From Dyadobacter psychrophilus (lineage in GTDB: Bacteria; Bacteroidota; Bacteroidia; Cytophagales; Spirosomataceae): DNA of 43,051 nt. Made by a program: the position numbers and the translations under genes. Numbering within the stretch: position 1 is the first letter of the stretch; each line of letters begins with the position of its first letter. Positions 16,186 through 24,492 of this stretch are shown here, piece by piece. Under the pieces are notes generated by a model. It was not told the DNA's origin. It saw only the letters and a list, made by a program, of their open reading frames with translations, and made no database searches. The stretch spans positions 1 through 43,051 of the forward strand of contig NZ_FUZA01000015.1 of assembly GCF_900167945.1 (NCBI RefSeq), read 5' to 3'.

Positions 16186-16878
16186 ATGAAGCTCAGTATA
16201 ATCATTCCAACCTACAATGAAGCAGCTAACATTGCACGCCTGTTACAGGATTTGTTCAGATATGCAGGTGATCAGCCGATTGAAGTCATTGTATCGGATG
16301 GTGGAAGCAAAGATGCTACCTTGGAAATAGCGCTCCAAGCCGGTGCAAGCGTGCTCAAATCTCCCAAGCCAGGCAGGGCAGCACAAATGAATTATGCTTC
16401 TGGTTTTGCAAATGGAGATGTGCTATACTTTGTTCACGCCGATGTTGGCATAAATCAGGATTATTTTCAAGACATTGAGCGGGCTGCGTCAGACGGGTTT
16501 GAAGCGGGCTGTTACCGGTTCCGCTTTGATTCAAACCGGGCAATCCTTAAAATCAACAGTTATTTTACACGTTTTAACAGGCTGATGTGCCGCGGTGGTG
16601 ATCAAACCCTTTTTATAACCAGAAAGCTGTTTGACCAGCTAAATGGGTTTGATGAATATTATACCATTATGGAGGACTATGATATCATCATCCGGATCTG
16701 GAAAATAGCCCGGTTCAAGATCATCCCAAAAGAGGTAACCGTCTCTGCCCGAAAGTACCAGAACAATAGCTGGCTGCGGGTCCAAATTGCTAACTTAACT
16801 GCTTTTACCATGTTTTATTTAAAAAGAGAACCGGCTAGCATTGCCTTAAAATATAAATCCCTGCTGGATTACCGGTGA
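16186..16878 (+). CDS. TIGR04283-type arsenosugar-associated glycosyltransferase (GT2)
   Basis: This 230-residue GT-A glycosyltransferase starts MKLSIIIPTYNEAANIARLL, with EVIVSDGGSKDAT and KPGRAAQMNYASGFANGDVL. The metal-binding HAD is at 84-86, with GGDQTLFITRKLFDQLNGFD and MEDYD further on. This pattern is typical of the small GT2 group named for association with the arsenosugar radical SAM protein. The frame is open upstream to 15949, but that part overlaps the DUF547 promoter and is unconserved, so the ATG at 16186 is used. It begins a plus-strand run of four genes. It probably transfers the arsenoribosyl group to an acceptor such as glycerol. Confidence 0.85.
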   Translation: MKLSIIIPTYNEAANIARLLQDLFRYAGDQPIEVIVSDGGSKDATLEIALQAGASVLKSPKPGRAAQMNYASGFANGDVLYFVHADVGINQDYFQDIERAASDGFEAGCYRFRFDSNRAILKINSYFTRFNRLMCRGGDQTLFITRKLFDQLNGFDEYYTIMEDYDIIIRIWKIARFKIIPKEVTVSARKYQNNSWLRVQIANLTAFTMFYLKREPASIALKYKSLLDYR

Positions 16879-16946
16879 GACAAGCGCCCGCTTAATCTTT
16901 GCTATTCTGATCATCGTATATAAATGCCAACCTTAATCTGCCAAAG

Positions 16947-17279
16947 ATGAATACCTATTATAATCCCGAAGACCTAAAAAAATTTGGTTCAATTGGTGAA
17001 TTCCAGAAAGAACTGGCTGATAAATTTTTCTCTTATTATGGCTCTGTATTTGCCGAAGGTGCACTTACTGCCAGGGAGAAATCGCTGATTGCACTCGCTG
17101 TTTCCCATACTGTCCAGTGTCCTTACTGCATTGATGCCTACACGACAGATACCTTGGAAAAAGGGTGTTCGGAAGCAGAAATGATGGAAGCCGTGCATGT
17201 GGCCGCCGCCATTAGAGGGGGAGCGACTTTGGTGCACGGCGTTCAGATGATGAACAAAGCAAAAGATCTTTCCATGTAA
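16947..17279 (+). CDS. Arsenosugar-associated peroxidase-like protein (CMD/AhpD fold)
   Basis: The 110-residue protein has the carboxymuconolactone decarboxylase/AhpD fold: LTAREKSLIALAVSHTVQCP with the redox pair C58-P-Y-C61, then HVAAAIRGGATLVHG. AhpD-like proteins with CxxC act as thiol-dependent peroxidases. This subgroup is known for occurring beside ArsS. It lies 68 bases after the glycosyltransferase and 38 bases before arsS. It may protect an oxygen-sensitive step or reduce an arsenical intermediate. Confidence 0.85.
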   Translation: MNTYYNPEDLKKFGSIGEFQKELADKFFSYYGSVFAEGALTAREKSLIALAVSHTVQCPYCIDAYTTDTLEKGCSEAEMMEAVHVAAAIRGGATLVHGVQMMNKAKDLSM

Positions 17280-17317
17280 GCGATTGTCGGCGTTTCACCA
17301 GTAACCCAAGTAAAGCA

Positions 17318-18364
17318 ATGAAATCACTCAAGGCAAGCGGGCATTTGCTCTCGGATTCTGCGTCGCAGATCAAGACCTTGCATGACCAGGTGTTTGATAA
17401 GCTGCAGCTTCCTCTTTTTGAACAAAAAATGGAGGCTGCATCCCTGTATCCTTTAAAACCGGCCCGCACCACCACCATGCAGATTAATGTTGGTAAAATG
17501 TGCAATCAGATTTGCAAACATTGCCATGTGGATGCGGGTCCCGACCGGAAAGAGATTATGACCAGGCATACCATGCAGCAGTGCCTGGATAAACTTGCGG
17601 ATTCTGAAATTACTACCGTCGATCTTACGGGAGGGGCACCTGAGATGAATCCTGATTTCCGTTGGTTTGTTGCAGAACTGACTGCAATTGGTAAACATGT
17701 TATTGTCCGCTGCAATTTGACTATTATCGTAGCCAACCCAAAATATCACGACTTGCCTGACTTTTTTAAGCAGCATCAGGTTGAAGTAGTCAGCTCGCTG
17801 CCCTTCTATAACGCCGACAAGACAGACCGGCAGAGAGGCAAAGGCGTTTTCGAGGATTCTGTGAAGGCATTAAGGATGCTAAACGCGAGAGGCTATGGAG
17901 TGGAAGGCAGCGGGCTTATCCTTAATTTGGTTTACAACCCAAATGGGGCATTCATGCCTGCGCCACAACAGGGCTTGCAGCGCCAATTCAAAAAGGCCCT
18001 GCATGATGAATTTGGAATTTTATTTAATGAGCTTTTTGCAATAACCAATATTCCTGTCAGCCGGTATCTGGATTACCTGATCAGCTCGGGTAATTATGAT
18101 GGCTACATGGAAAAACTTGTTAACGCCTTTAATCCCGTAGCTGCAACCGGTGTCATGTGCCGGTCAATGGTTTCGGTCGGTTGGGATGGCTCACTATATG
18201 ATTGTGATTTTAATCAAATGCTCGATATGCAGTTTGATGCTGCATACAACCACATCAGTCGCTATGACCAGGAGCTGATCGATAATCGTGAAATTAAGAC
18301 TGGTCAGCATTGCTATGGCTGCACAGCTGGTGCTGGTTCAAGCTGCGGCGGTAACACGATTTAG
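17318..18364 (+). CDS. arsS: Arsenosugar biosynthesis radical SAM protein ArsS
   Basis: The radical SAM cluster motif C62-x3-C66-x2-C69 lies in GKMCNQICKHCHVDAGPDRK, with DLTGGAPEMNP after it as the GGE-like SAM-binding region. The C-terminal DUF3641-type region is cysteine-rich: VMCRSMVSVGWDGSLYDCDF and HCYGCTAGAGSSCGG. ArsS joins the 5'-deoxyadenosyl group of SAM to dimethylarsenite, giving 5'-deoxy-5'-dimethylarsinoyl-adenosine, the precursor of oxo-arsenosugars. Length of 348 is normal. It is followed after 10 bases by the DUF2064 gene. The methylating partner ArsM is not in this window. Confidence 0.93.
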   Translation: MKSLKASGHLLSDSASQIKTLHDQVFDKLQLPLFEQKMEAASLYPLKPARTTTMQINVGKMCNQICKHCHVDAGPDRKEIMTRHTMQQCLDKLADSEITTVDLTGGAPEMNPDFRWFVAELTAIGKHVIVRCNLTIIVANPKYHDLPDFFKQHQVEVVSSLPFYNADKTDRQRGKGVFEDSVKALRMLNARGYGVEGSGLILNLVYNPNGAFMPAPQQGLQRQFKKALHDEFGILFNELFAITNIPVSRYLDYLISSGNYDGYMEKLVNAFNPVAATGVMCRSMVSVGWDGSLYDCDFNQMLDMQFDAAYNHISRYDQELIDNREIKTGQHCYGCTAGAGSSCGGNTI

Positions 18365-18374
18365 CCCGTTTCCT

Positions 18375-18992
18375 ATGAACAACGCTTTAATTGTTTTTTT
18401 GAAGAATTTAACGCTTGGAAAGGTTAAAACCAGATTGGCAGCTACCATTGGCGACCAGAAGGCCTTAGAAATTTATAGCCAACTTGTGGAACATACCTTA
18501 AATCAGGTGAATACGGCTAACTATGAGAAATTGCTTTACTTTTCCGATAACCTGCATAGTGACCTTCCTGTAATTGGACAAGATTTTCTGCTTCGCCAAC
18601 AACAAGGCGGCGATCTGGGAGAGAGAATGTCAAATGCTTTCAAAGAAGTCTTCGAGTCGTCTGCTGAGAAAGTACTTATTATAGGAACTGACTGTCCTGG
18701 CCTGGATACATCTATTATCGAGCAGGCTTTTGATGCACTTGATATGCATCAAGTTGTGATAGGGCCAGCAAACGACGGAGGTTATTATCTTCTTGGAATG
18801 ACTGGTTTCCATAGCTTTCTTTTCGAAGATGTACCATGGAGTACTTCAAGTGTGCTGGAATTAACGCTTCAAAAATGCGCCATGCATGGGCTTAGTTATA
18901 CGCTCCTCGAAGAACTTTCAGACATAGATGATGAAAATGATCTGAATTCATGGAATGAATGGTTAAAAGTTAATCAGTCCAGAGAATCATGA
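18375..18992 (+). CDS. TIGR04282-type arsenosugar-associated transferase (DUF2064)
   Basis: A GT-A-fold protein of about 205 residues: NNALIVFLKNLTLGKVKTRL (the P-loop-like start of nucleotidyltransferase relatives), VLIIGTDCPGLD and IGPANDGGYYLLGM. The family is DUF2064, the partner of the GT2 gene and arsS. It resembles small nucleotidylyltransferases more than inverting glycosyltransferases, so it could make a nucleotide-activated arsenosugar. The frame is open back to 18288 inside arsS, but the ATG at 18375 gives the conserved start. It ends one base before the convergent MFS gene. Confidence 0.85.
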   Translation: MNNALIVFLKNLTLGKVKTRLAATIGDQKALEIYSQLVEHTLNQVNTANYEKLLYFSDNLHSDLPVIGQDFLLRQQQGGDLGERMSNAFKEVFESSAEKVLIIGTDCPGLDTSIIEQAFDALDMHQVVIGPANDGGYYLLGMTGFHSFLFEDVPWSTSSVLELTLQKCAMHGLSYTLLEELSDIDDENDLNSWNEWLKVNQSRES

Positions 18993-18993
18993 T

Positions 18994-20127
18994 CTATACA
19001 AGTAATGTCTTGGTTCGTTTGTGATAAACCCAGGTATGAACTATTAAAAGCAAAGTGAGAGCAGTAAAGATCAGGCTCACATCGTTATTGGCCAATAAAA
19101 AGCCGCCCGCCAATGCACCAAATGCGGAACCCGCATCCCGGAAAGTGGCATTAATTGAGACAGCGCGCGTCACATCGTCTTTCCCAGCGGATGCTGCGCC
19201 CGCTGCCAGGGATGCATTGACATTATAAAACGTAAATACGAGGATCAATCCCGGCATTACCCAGCCGCTTGTTGCCAGCAGCAAACCCATGCAGATCAAA
19301 AGTATTGACCCTGAGTAAATGTTAGCAAGCCCAAACCGGTCAGCGGACCAACCCGCAAAAGGCGAAATCAAAAGCGAGCAGATCCGTCTGAAAATAAGAA
19401 ACCCGGCAGCAGCGGCAGTAATTTCAACTGCCGACCAATAGGGATGCGCATCCATCAACAGGGCTCCAATTAAAACCACAAGCATACCTTCCACTGCAAA
19501 AGCCGCTAGAAACGCTAACCGGTTAAAGACTGATGGAAATGATAATTTGAAGTTAAATGGGCGAGCTCGCAAGCTGTCCCTTTCTTTTAGTTTAAAAGCG
19601 AGGCAAATTCCTGGCGTCGAAAGGAGCGCAATTACTAAAAAGATCGAGCTAGGACTGATTACTTCAAAAAGCAGTGGGCCAACCAACAACGCTAGTAGTG
19701 GGCCTGATTCGATAATGCTTTGGCTCATTCCCAGTGCCAGGCCTTTCTTTGGATAATCCATGGCATAAGTAATTGCCCCAACGCGAAGGACAGAATACGA
19801 TATACCCCACAAGATCCTGAGCAGCACCAAAGTTACAATGCCAAAACCTGCACCATAGCCAGCTGTGGCTAATACGGATACAGTTGCCGCGACGATTATA
19901 GGTATACGAAATCCCACAAGACTGAAAACGCGCAAGATAAGTGGGTTAAGCAGAATCCGTGTGAAGCGATTAATTGACAGGATGGTTCCTATCCAAATGA
20001 TTGGAACGTGGATGCTGGAAGCATTTACTGGCAGAAAAGAATATAGAAATGCATCACCCATCAAAGCGAAGCTCAAGCTGAAAGACGCATACATGGGCAA
20101 TTTCATTTCGGCAATATTCTTTCTCAT
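18994..20127 (-). CDS. MFS transporter, probable arsenical or arsenosugar exporter
   Basis: Twelve hydrophobic segments and the MFS loop pattern after helix 2/3 (INRFTRILLNPLILRVFS) and between helices 8 and 9 (AGWSADRFGLANIY) mark a major facilitator protein of 377 residues. It is the last member of the long minus-strand arsenic run, 18 bases after the interrupted TonB-like gene. It ends tail-to-tail with the arsenosugar genes. Its position suggests export of an organoarsenical; the substrate cannot be read from sequence. Confidence 0.82.
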   Translation of the reverse strand: MRKNIAEMKLPMYASFSLSFALMGDAFLYSFLPVNASSIHVPIIWIGTILSINRFTRILLNPLILRVFSLVGFRIPIIVAATVSVLATAGYGAGFGIVTLVLLRILWGISYSVLRVGAITYAMDYPKKGLALGMSQSIIESGPLLALLVGPLLFEVISPSSIFLVIALLSTPGICLAFKLKERDSLRARPFNFKLSFPSVFNRLAFLAAFAVEGMLVVLIGALLMDAHPYWSAVEITAAAAGFLIFRRICSLLISPFAGWSADRFGLANIYSGSILLICMGLLLATSGWVMPGLILVFTFYNVNASLAAGAASAGKDDVTRAVSINATFRDAGSAFGALAGGFLLANNDVSLIFTALTLLLIVHTWVYHKRTKTLLV

Positions 20128-20144
20128 CCCTCCCTTAATTCGGT

Positions 20145-20474
20145 TTATTTAGCTCTTACAAACCTTAATCTGACTATGTATCTTGCGGCTGGATGATGAT
20201 CAGGCAAAAATATCCTCTTTCCAGTCAGCTGCCGGATCAGATCGTAATTAAGCTTATCATCGCGGGTAAATACTTTCACTTTCCCTATAGCGCTATCTTC
20301 GCCAACAGAAAACTGTATTACAACTATACCGCCATTTTCACCAAGAACAGCAGGATAGTCAAGAAGGCAGGATAATTGATTGCCTAGGTCATACGTCTTT
20401 TCTCATCTTGTTAAAGAATAGCAAGTTGCCACTGTGGTAAAAAAGAGAAGAAACAAAACCATCAAACCTTTCAT
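20145..20474 (-). pseudogene. TonB-C-like small exported protein interrupted by an in-frame TGA
   Basis: From the ATG at 20472-20474 the frame gives a good signal peptide (MKGLMVLFLLFFTTVATCYS, then LTR), then TGA at codon 24. It continues in the same frame for 85 codons: EKTYDLGNQLSCLLDYPAVL, GENGGIVVIQFSVGEDSAIG, KVKVFTRDDKLNYDLIRQL, up to TAA at 20145-20147. The second part resembles TonB C-terminal or energy-transducer-like domains (YPAV...GIVVIQFSV). The spacing to both neighbours (11 and 17 bases) shows it is a normal member of the operon. One base change, for example CGA to TGA, would explain the interruption. Sequencing error or readthrough are alternatives. Confidence 0.6.
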
Positions 20475-20485
20475 CTGAATAAAGG

Positions 20486-21235
20486 TTAATATGCTTTTCT
20501 TAAATTATCTGCAAAAGCATTAGGAAGTAGGCTCAGCTCTACGGCCTGCGCTGCCTTTTCTACATCGTACTTAACCCTTACAAATTCAACCTTAACAGCA
20601 TCTTGATCTGTACTACTGGCTGTCTGATTAATCGTGATAAGTACATAACAAGCGCGCGCATCACCATCTTTGGGTTTTCCGACGGAACCAGTGTTAATAA
20701 GGTGATGAAAATGCTCACTGCCATTTTCACCTGAATCAATGACACGGTGATAAGGCTTGTGCGAATGTCCGAAGCAAAGGATATCCGCTTTAAATTCTTT
20801 GACTATTTCAAGCATGCACTGCTCAGGCAGTTCCTGCAACAGATATTCGTTGATGCTTCTAGGGCTACCATGTACAAGCAGTATGTTCAGCTGCTGATCA
20901 TTAAGCTGAAACTCTATTCGCAAATGCCTGGGAAGTGTTAACAGGTAATCCCTTTCTTTGTTTCCAACCAGTTTATAAGCATATTCGCTGTTTTCTTCTT
21001 TGCTGCAATCGCCTTGGGAAGGCAGTATCTTTGCAACTTTCAGGTCGTGGTTTCCTGCAATGGTTGCAATGCCATGTTTGCGCACCAAACCAATTACTTG
21101 GTTAGGCCATACATTATAGCCCACAAGATCGCCCAGGCAATAAACTGCGTCTGGCTTCCTGGTTTCCAGATCCGCTAGCACTGCCTTGAAAGCGGGAAGG
21201 TTTGCATGGATATCAGATAGTAGTGCTATTTTCAT
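20486..21235 (-). CDS. Metallophosphoesterase, calcineurin-like, copy 1
   Basis: The protein shows all metallophosphoesterase blocks: LLSDIHANLPA (Asp8, His10), CLGDLVGYN, IAGNHDLK, LLVHGSPR and CFGHSHKPYH. It is of the small YfcE-like two-metal type and about 249 residues long. It is a paralogue of the gene immediately upstream, whose stop it overlaps by four bases (ATGA at 21232-21235). Tandem copies between acr3 and an MFS gene suggest a phosphoester-hydrolysing step in arsenic or arsenosugar metabolism, for example removal of a nucleotide or sugar phosphate. The substrate is unknown. Confidence 0.88.
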   Translation of the reverse strand: MKIALLSDIHANLPAFKAVLADLETRKPDAVYCLGDLVGYNVWPNQVIGLVRKHGIATIAGNHDLKVAKILPSQGDCSKEENSEYAYKLVGNKERDYLLTLPRHLRIEFQLNDQQLNILLVHGSPRSINEYLLQELPEQCMLEIVKEFKADILCFGHSHKPYHRVIDSGENGSEHFHHLINTGSVGKPKDGDARACYVLITINQTASSTDQDAVKVEFVRVKYDVEKAAQAVELSLLPNAFADNLRKAY

Positions 21236-22008
21236 TTCCCCAGACGTAATGATTCTGCATATGCGTCGGGAAGGATGCTGCCTTCTACGGCCTTGGCTGC
21301 CTTTTCAATATCATATTGAAAGCGTATAAACTCTACCGTAATGCTATCCTTACTTGATGCCAGTGCATCGGTACTAATATGCAGGATCACATAACCACCC
21401 CTTGGGTCACCATCTTTTGGCTTACCGACAGAACCAATATTGATCGCGTGCCGGAAATGATCTGTGCCGTCTGGCTCGACTGAGCCCAAGATCCTATGAT
21501 AAGGTTTGTGGGTATGCCCGAAAAGCATCACATCTGCGCTGGCCTGTTCCATGATCCGCAGCATGCTTTTTTCGTCACGGTCCTCAAACAAGTATTCGTT
21601 GATCCTGCGAGGGCTGCCATGCACCAGAAGAACCGAAAGTGGTTTATCATTCAACTGGAAATCCAGACGGATGTGTGCCGGCAAGGTTCTTAGATAAGCC
21701 CGCTGCTCGTCCTTGACAATTTCGTTTGTGTAAGCAATCGATACTTTGCCGTTTTCTTTTTCATCGTCCGTTTTATAAGCGCAGCCACAATCGTCGCTGC
21801 TTCGTCCGATCCCGAAGTCGTAATTTCCGGCAATGGTAGGGATACCACGTTTCCTGATCTGATCGATTACTTCGTTTGGCCAGATGTTGTAACCAACCAG
21901 ATCACCCAGGCAATAAATAGCATCAGTGTCTCTTGAATCAACATCTTTAAAAAACGCCTCCAATGCCGGAAGGTTGGCGTGAATGTCAGAAAAAAGGGCA
22001 ATTCTCAT
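21232..22008 (-). CDS. Metallophosphoesterase, calcineurin-like, copy 2 (GNYD variant)
   Basis: This is the paralogue of copy 1, with FSDIHANLPALEAFF, CLGDLVGYN, LLVHGSPRRINEYLF and FGHTHKPYH. The usual G-N-H-D block reads IAGNYDFGIGR, so the histidine that helps protonate the leaving group is Tyr. It is followed by a short acidic loop with a CGC motif (SSDDCGCAYK) that copy 1 lacks. The Tyr variant with a Cys pair may define a subfamily with a different substrate or extra metal or arsenic sensing. It starts 11 bases after acr3. Confidence 0.87.
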   Translation of the reverse strand: MRIALFSDIHANLPALEAFFKDVDSRDTDAIYCLGDLVGYNIWPNEVIDQIRKRGIPTIAGNYDFGIGRSSDDCGCAYKTDDEKENGKVSIAYTNEIVKDEQRAYLRTLPAHIRLDFQLNDKPLSVLLVHGSPRRINEYLFEDRDEKSMLRIMEQASADVMLFGHTHKPYHRILGSVEPDGTDHFRHAINIGSVGKPKDGDPRGGYVILHISTDALASSKDSITVEFIRFQYDIEKAAKAVEGSILPDAYAESLRLGK

Positions 22009-22019
22009 TTAATATGTAG

Positions 22020-23057
22020 TTAATTGGAAAACTTGTGCTGCTGTTTGAGTGCAAAATTGACCATCAGGATCAATACCGGCACTTCTATTAGTGGGCCAAT
22101 GACAGCAGCGAATGCAGCCCCCGAATCAATCCCGAATACTGCGATGGCTACCGCTATCCCGAGCTCAAAGTTGTTACCTGCGGCAGTGAAGGCCAGCGAT
22201 GTTGATTTGGCATAATCTGCGCCTGCGCGTTTGGACAGGTAGAAAGCAGAGAAAAACATGATTGCAAAATAGATTGTAAGCGGCAGCGCAATGCGCAGCA
22301 CGTCAAAGGGAATACTGACAATCAGCTGGCCCTTCAAACTAAACATGACCACAATCGTAAAGAGCAAGGCAATTAATGTGATTGGGCTGATGGCGGGAAG
22401 AAATTTCTTCTCATACCACTGCTTACTATACAGCTTCGTTAATACGATCCGTGAAATAATGCCTGCCAAGAACGGGATGCCCAGATAAATGAAAACGCTT
22501 TGGGCAACTTGCCCAATAGTAATGTTAACCTCAAAGCCCTTCAAGCCGAAAAGCGGCGGTAATACCGTTACGAAAACATAGGCATACACCGAATAAAACA
22601 AGACTTGAAAAATGCTGTTGAAAGCAACCAGTCCTGCCGCATACAGGCGGTCACCATTAGCCAGGTCATTCCAGACAATGACCATGGCAATGCAGCGGGC
22701 AATGCCGATCATGATCAGGCCAGTCATGTACTCAGGCTTATCGGGAAGGAAGATAACGGCCAGGCCAAACATCAGCAGCGGGCCAATGATCCAGTTTTGA
22801 AGCAGCGAAAGCCCCAGGATCTTGGTGTTGTTAAACACCTTTGGCAGCTCTGCATAACGCACCTTGGCCAGTGGCGGGTACATCATTAGCACAAGGCCAA
22901 TGGCTAGTGGAACGTTCACGCCTGACCCAGAATTAAACTGGTTGATAAAATCAGGTGTGCCTGGCAAGAAATAGCCAATTGACACACCGATCAGCATGGC
23001 CAGAAAAATCCATAAAGTCAGGTAGCGGTCTAGGAAGGAAAGACGCGGGTTATTCAT
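22020..23057 (-). CDS. acr3: ACR3-family arsenite efflux transporter
   Basis: A ten-helix carrier of the ACR3 (bile/arsenite/riboflavin transporter) family. Marks are LSFLDRYLTLWIFLAM, PLAIGLVLMMYPPLAKVRY, the cysteine-containing MIGIARCIAMVIVWNDLA, and FTAAGNNFELGIAVAIAVFG. The cysteine in IARC is the conserved functional one in ACR3. It extrudes As(III) using the proton motive force. I use the ATG at 23055-23057, which overlaps the arsN2 stop as ATGA; the longer frame to 23108 adds unconserved residues. Confidence 0.93.
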   Translation of the reverse strand: MNNPRLSFLDRYLTLWIFLAMLIGVSIGYFLPGTPDFINQFNSGSGVNVPLAIGLVLMMYPPLAKVRYAELPKVFNNTKILGLSLLQNWIIGPLLMFGLAVIFLPDKPEYMTGLIMIGIARCIAMVIVWNDLANGDRLYAAGLVAFNSIFQVLFYSVYAYVFVTVLPPLFGLKGFEVNITIGQVAQSVFIYLGIPFLAGIISRIVLTKLYSKQWYEKKFLPAISPITLIALLFTIVVMFSLKGQLIVSIPFDVLRIALPLTIYFAIMFFSAFYLSKRAGADYAKSTSLAFTAAGNNFELGIAVAIAVFGIDSGAAFAAVIGPLIEVPVLILMVNFALKQQHKFSN

Positions 23058-23503
23058 GTGGTTGTATGCTTTAAATCTCTTTTCATCACGACAGCAGATG
23101 TTGGGCAAAGGCCACTAAACTGCTTGGTTTGCTGAATTGCTTCCGGCACTTGCTCACGGTTTACGACCGCAAAACCATAGCGGTCAAAATAATGGTCAGC
23201 TGTGGTTGTGATCAAATATATAGCTTCAAGTTCTTTCGTGTCAGCATTTGCCAGCAGCTGCTCGACCAATTTTCGGGCAATGCCCTTACCCTGATGATCA
23301 GGGCGAACTGCAACTGAGCGTAACAATCCAACTTCTCTATAAAGCTCTATTCCAGCAACACCAACAAGTGCTCCTTCCTGTCTGGCTAAAAGAAAATCCG
23401 GCAAGCCAGCAGGCAAGTCTTCGGTAAGAAGGCCTGCATCTTTCAGCAGGCTGATTACGAGTTCTTTGTCTGCTGGCCCTGCTTTATCAATTTGAAGTTT
23501 CAT
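23054..23503 (-). CDS. arsN2: GNAT acetyltransferase, ArsN2 family
   Basis: A single GNAT domain of 149 residues with VGLLRSVAVRPDHQGKGIAR as the acetyl-CoA-binding motif A, and YLITTTADHYFDRYGF at the end. The family ArsN2 is named for occurrence in arsenic operons; its ArsN1 relatives acetylate organoarsenical herbicides or antibiotics, and the natural substrate of ArsN2 is not settled. It lies between DUF6428 and acr3 with a four-base overlap to the latter. Confidence 0.87.
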   Translation of the reverse strand: MKLQIDKAGPADKELVISLLKDAGLLTEDLPAGLPDFLLARQEGALVGVAGIELYREVGLLRSVAVRPDHQGKGIARKLVEQLLANADTKELEAIYLITTTADHYFDRYGFAVVNREQVPEAIQQTKQFSGLCPTSAVVMKRDLKHTTT

Positions 23504-23518
23504 AGCTGGTTGTTTTGA

Positions 23519-24091
23519 TTAGCAGCACCCAGAGCCTGGCTTGCAGCTCTCACCATCGGAGGTGACCAGTTCCAATTCCTGTTTAACAGGGGCAGGCGCG
23601 CAGCATGAAGCTTCGGCGGGCGACGTGCCGCAGCTTTGGTTTCGGGTAAGTGCCTTGCATTGGGTGAAGTCCGGAACCAGGTTAACAGTGAATGTTTCAC
23701 CATCGGAGGCAAATTCTCCGGGGTACATCTGGCGTGTATCAAACCTGGAATTGCCGAACTCAATTTTAACGGTTGCATTAGGGTTCAGGGGAAGGGATTT
23801 TTCAACCAGGTCAACAATTTTCAGCGCTTTGTCAACTTTCATTGAACGGTCTACTTCTTTCTCTGAGGGTTCCCATAGCTGCACGATCACTTCTGTCCAG
23901 CTGTTCATTACCCCGCCGCAATCAACTGAAACAATCGGTGCTTGTTTGATCTCGGTAATGTGGTAAGAGCTGTCTACAAATTTGCCTTCCTCATATTGGA
24001 ATTGCAGGTGCAGATCAGGGTTTTGTTTAAGGGTATTTTTGAAATCACCCCAGCTCATCGGACCGCGGGTCTCCGGATTTAATTGGCTCAT
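23519..24091 (-). CDS. DUF6428 family protein with cysteine-rich tail
   Basis: The 190-residue protein is the DUF6428-type product often seen after arsR in Bacteroidota. Its N-terminal part is TRGPMSWGDFKNTLKQNPDL and YHITEIKQAPIVSVDCGG, followed by an alpha/beta domain. Unusually, the last 45 residues are cysteine-rich (TQCK, QSCGTSPAEASCCAPAP, ESCKPGSGCC). These could bind As(III). Function is unknown. It lies 56 bases after arsR, with an ArsR-like ATTACGATTGA motif in the gap, and 15 bases before arsN2. Confidence 0.8.
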   Translation of the reverse strand: MSQLNPETRGPMSWGDFKNTLKQNPDLHLQFQYEEGKFVDSSYHITEIKQAPIVSVDCGGVMNSWTEVIVQLWEPSEKEVDRSMKVDKALKIVDLVEKSLPLNPNATVKIEFGNSRFDTRQMYPGEFASDGETFTVNLVPDFTQCKALTRNQSCGTSPAEASCCAPAPVKQELELVTSDGESCKPGSGCC

Positions 24092-24147
24092 GGTTTTTAT
24101 TGGTTAAATGTATTATTACGATTGATATTTTCAAAAAAATGCCCTGC

Positions 24148-24480
24148 CTAGTTGCAGCAGGATTCACTAAGGGCAAATGTATCAAGCAACGTACCGAAAG
24201 TTTTTTGCGCTTCTGACCACACGACCGGGTTTATGCAATAACATACCCTTGGTGGATTGATTTCACCGTGGATAATGCCGATCCTTTTGAGCTCTTTTAA
24301 ATGCTGTGAAACAGTTGCCTGGGCAAGTTCGAGCTCATCCACTAAATCACCGCAAACACATGCTTTTCTGGAAATTAGCAGTTGCAAGATCGCAACCCTG
24401 GCCGGGTGCGAAAACGCCTTTGCCAGATCGGCGATACGGTTCTGCTGCTCTGTGAATATTTCGGTTTTAGTTACTCCCAT
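24148..24480 (-). CDS. arsR: ArsR-family arsenic-responsive repressor
   Basis: A 110-residue winged-helix protein: FSHPARVAILQLLISRKACV, then DLVDELELAQATVSQHLKEL as the DNA-reading helix, then GIIHGEINPPRVCYCINP. Candidate As(III) ligands are C41 and C43 in ACVCGD at the start of the recognition region. Further pairs are C80/C82 and C108/C109. It starts the eight-member minus-strand run and is divergent from the arsenate reductase gene. Two dyads in the 108-base divergent region are likely operators. Confidence 0.92.
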   Translation of the reverse strand: MGVTKTEIFTEQQNRIADLAKAFSHPARVAILQLLISRKACVCGDLVDELELAQATVSQHLKELKRIGIIHGEINPPRVCYCINPVVWSEAQKTFGTLLDTFALSESCCN

Positions 24481-24492
24481 GCTGCAAATATA

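Noticed and set aside
20193..20375. 60-codon plus-strand frame beginning MMIRQKYPLSSQ
   Set aside because: It is antisense to the interrupted TonB-like gene, whose reading frame explains the sequence better.
20401..20410. TGA in the TonB-like gene as a selenocysteine codon
   Set aside because: There is no selenocysteine-insertion context that I can see, the codon lies at the end of a signal peptide, and selenoproteins are not expected in such a protein family.
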